A stretch of 6,798 nt of DNA from Clostridiales bacterium (GTDB lineage Bacteria; Bacillota; Clostridia; Saccharofermentanales; UBA5734), in the NCBI GenBank assembly GCA_007135995.1, contig SLHU01000041.1, forward strand, positions 1-6,798, in the 5' to 3' direction. The position numbers and the translations under genes were made by a program. Within the stretch, counting starts at the first letter, position 1; each line of letters begins with the position of its first letter. Below, one piece after another: positions 5,413 to 6,798 of this stretch. The notes beneath the pieces were generated by a model that had not been told where the DNA came from, made no database searches, and saw only the letters and a list, made by a program, of their open reading frames with translations.

Positions 5413-6108
5413 ATCGGCATATAAATCATGAAAAAGATAGTCCGGGAGTTTGTTGCGTCCGATAAATTCCCATATCTTCGCTGCAGTCACCTCCGGTTCA
5501 ACATCGGCATGGGCCGCTTTTTCGCCCGTCATATACGTCCGCATCCAGCCGGGCTCCAGCAGATAAACCCGGATGCCTTTTTGCCGAACCTGGTTTTGCA
5601 GCATGATCGACTGCACATTCAGCGCGGCTTTAGACCCGCAGTACGCATATCGGTTGACAATATTGTTTTCAATCTTATGTGCCATACTGCCAGCGCCTGA
5701 TGAAACGTTGAGAATGAGTTTTTTGCTGCCCCGGGCAAGCAGATCAAGCATTGCTTTGCTGACACGCAAAGGGCCCACCGCATTAACATTATAAACCGTC
5801 AGCATTTCCTGAAAGTCAAGTGCTTCAGTCAGTGTCGCTTCCTGGCCTAAAACAGCCGCGTTGTTGATCAGAACATCTAACCGGTCTGTCTGCCGGCTGA
5901 TTTTCTCCGCAGCAGCCTGGACGGAAGCATCCTGGCTGACATCAAGCGGGATAATCTGCAGTTTATCGCCATAATGCGCCTTCAGATTATCCAGCAGCTG
6001 CGGCTCGATGCCGTATCTGCCGGCAAATACCTGACAGCCTCCGGCAAGCAGCTGCTCCGTTATCGCCCGGCCCAATCCACGATCTGCGCCTGTAACACAT
6101 GCAATCAT
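5395..6108 (-). CDS. Short-chain dehydrogenase/reductase (C-factor/sniffer-like)
   Basis: This is a 237-residue classical-type SDR that binds NAD(P)H. The nucleotide-binding motif TGADRGLG is at residues 6-13, LDV with D56 at 55-57, INNAA at 81-85, the structural N109 in VYNVNAVGP, the catalytic serine in NVSS (134-137) and YCGSK with Y156 and K160. The PGW at 186-188 and overall pattern resemble the C-factor/sniffer group of carbonyl reductases rather than well-known sugar dehydrogenases. The start at 6108 is preferred: AAGGAG is eight bases upstream, whereas an ATG at 6114 would be only two bases from it. The gene converges on the lipoprotein. It may reduce a small carbonyl compound. An aldose dehydrogenase role feeding the lactonase cannot be excluded but has no direct support. 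Confidence 0.9.
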   Translation of the reverse strand: MIACVTGADRGLGRAITEQLLAGGCQVFAGRYGIEPQLLDNLKAHYGDKLQIIPLDVSQDASVQAAAEKISRQTDRLDVLINNAAVLGQEATLTEALDFQEMLTVYNVNAVGPLRVSKAMLDLLARGSKKLILNVSSGAGSMAHKIENNIVNRYAYCGSKAALNVQSIMLQNQVRQKGIRVYLLEPGWMRTYMTGEKAAHADVEPEVTAAKIWEFIGRNKLPDYLFHDLYADQPYPW

Positions 6109-6116
6109 AATCATCG

Positions 6117-6122
6117 CTCCTT
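6117..6122 (-). promoter_or_regulatory. Ribosome binding site of the SDR
   Basis: AAGGAG on the minus strand ends eight bases before the ATG at 6108 and two bases before the alternative ATG at 6114, so it selects 6108. Confidence 0.75.
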
Positions 6123-6137
6123 CTCCGATTTCATCAA

Positions 6138-6143
6138 ATCATA
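6138..6143 (-). promoter_or_regulatory. Candidate -10 element of the SDR gene
   Basis: TATGAT on the minus strand is one base from consensus and would give a leader of about 20 nt. No good -35 lies at the usual distance; the 22-bp direct repeat occupies that place, which would suit activator-dependent control. Confidence 0.4.
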
Positions 6144-6150
6144 CTACCTT

Positions 6151-6217
6151 ATGCGGCGCCCTTGCCATAGTCATTCGAAATAATCCAAACGTCCAATGCG
6201 ACGCCTTTGCCATAGTC
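6151..6217. repeat. Two 22-bp direct repeats spaced 45 bp
   Basis: Bases 6151-6172 and 6196-6217 agree at 20 of 22 positions; each starts ATGCG and ends TTGCCATAGTC. They lie upstream of the SDR and next to its candidate -10. On the minus strand both are in one open frame that ends in TAA at 6149-6151 and read DYGKG-A each time. The likely meaning is a duplicated regulator site; a vestigial repeat peptide is less likely. Confidence 0.8.
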
Positions 6218-6521
6218 TAAAACCAGCGTCAACGGCTTCGTCAATGAAATCAATTTGACTGTACTTGTATTCTAGCAGCGCGGTCAATTCAGACAGCATG
6301 ACCGGACTATCTGGTCTGATGACTGATCGTTTCCTGTATTTTATCATATCAATTGAAAACTCAGGCAGATAATTTTTACAACTCATCCTGTTTCTCGTCT
6401 TAAATTCTGGATATGGCCTGTAGTGGCATCGTAATCTTGTCAGATAATCAATCAAAAACAGCACCTGGCCAATGACAGGACTACAAAACCAAATACCATA
6501 GGACAAGGATTAACCGGACCG

Positions 6522-6798
6522 CTAAGACCTGAAGCGATATCCGGCGCCCCAGACCGTCTCGATGTATTGATCCTGAACAGGTCTTGTTTCGATTTTTTCC
6601 CGAATCCGGGCGATATGAACCGTTACAGTCGCGGTATCTCCTATTGCGTCAAATCCCCATATTTTCTCAAACAGTTCATCTTTGCTGAAGACCCGGTTCG
6701 GGCTGCGCATGAAAAACAGCAGCAGGTCAAACTCTTTATGAGCCAGATTGACCTCTCGGCCATTGAGCAGCACACGTCTGGAATCAGGCTGGACTTCC
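6522..6798 (-). CDS. Response regulator, OmpR/PhoB family, C-terminal DNA-binding domain (partial)
   Basis: The frame runs off the right edge, so only the last 92 codons-worth are seen and the receiver domain is missing. What remains is a complete winged-helix effector domain with the family landmarks in order: the SRRVLLNGREVNL beta hairpin, the first helix HKEFDLLLFFMRSPNRVFSK, the DELFEKIWG helix, the recognition helix region DTATVTVHIARIREKI, and the wing YIETVWGAGYRF at the end. It binds promoter DNA as a dimer when its receiver is phosphorylated. A GTG at 6771-6773 could be misread as a start, but the coding pattern continues through it. The gene that usually follows, a histidine kinase, is not present downstream. 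The nearest reading frame there has no kinase motif. Confidence 0.93.
   Translation of the reverse strand, partial: EVQPDSRRVLLNGREVNLAHKEFDLLLFFMRSPNRVFSKDELFEKIWGFDAIGDTATVTVHIARIREKIETRPVQDQYIETVWGAGYRFRS

Larger units (their letters stand above)
5213..5424 (+). pseudogene. Possible frameshifted continuation of the lipoprotein gene
   Basis: Just past the lipoprotein stop at 5220-5222, another frame reads on with protein-like composition, including WLFAGSPKGADTSVCINLTV and EPDKANDLD, to a TAA at 5422-5424. The frame has no start or ribosome binding site of its own at this position. A one- or two-base indel near 5210-5225 would join it to the lipoprotein. The last 30 bp overlap the converging SDR gene. 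The alternative is plain non-coding sequence left open by chance. Confidence 0.25.
6115..6521 (-). other. 407-bp stretch without a confident gene
   Basis: The minus strand has an open frame of 111 codons (6171-6506) with no ribosome binding site. Its second half (around MLSELTALLEYKYSQIDFID) reads like a real amphipathic helix, but I recognise no family and it carries no kinase motif. It could be a decayed gene. The only clear structure is the pair of direct repeats at 6151-6217, plus two TTGACG copies on the minus strand (6227-6232, 6239-6244). Confidence 0.4.

Noticed and set aside
1..6798. tRNA, rRNA, CRISPR array, insertion sequence or phage genes
   Set aside because: No cloverleaf, regularly spaced repeat array, transposase motif or phage protein was seen; the repeats found are isolated pairs.

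Overview
The window looks like chromosomal DNA of a mid-GC Bacillota (Firmicutes) bacterium. The reasons are strong AGGAGG-type ribosome binding sites, a GTG-initiated lipoprotein, short intergenic gaps and an OmpR/PhoB-type response regulator. I cannot name a genus from sequence alone.

Layout: a minus-strand FAD-dependent oxidoreductase (104-1411) is followed by a roughly 600 bp divergent intergenic region (1412-2008). That region holds hairpin-forming sequence, a perfect 28-bp tandem duplication, a possible remnant reading frame on the minus strand and a promoter with an inverted-repeat-rich leader. Next, on the plus strand, come a cytoplasmic GH29 alpha-L-fucosidase (2009-3751), an SMP-30/gluconolactonase-family lactonase (3812-4657) and an unrecognised AT-richer lipoprotein (4710-5222), which may continue through a frameshift to 5424. 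Converging on it from the minus strand are a C-factor/sniffer-like short-chain dehydrogenase (5395-6108), a 400 bp stretch with no confident gene but two 45-bp-spaced direct repeats, and the C-terminal half of a winged-helix response regulator that runs off the right edge.

Functionally, the most coherent part is the fucosidase-lactonase pair, 60 bp apart on the same strand and facing the FAD oxidoreductase. A plausible reading is intracellular release of L-fucose (or a related sugar) from an imported glycoside, with the lactonase opening an aldonolactone made by a dehydrogenase or oxidoreductase. The sugar oxidation step is an inference. Neither the FAD enzyme nor the SDR can be assigned to it from sequence. 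No transporter, aldonate dehydratase or aldolase is in the window.

I did not find a clearly new system. The points most worth a second look are the duplicated and structured divergent intergenic region, the 45-bp-spaced repeats upstream of the SDR, the possible frameshift in the lipoprotein gene, and the response regulator with no kinase next to it.
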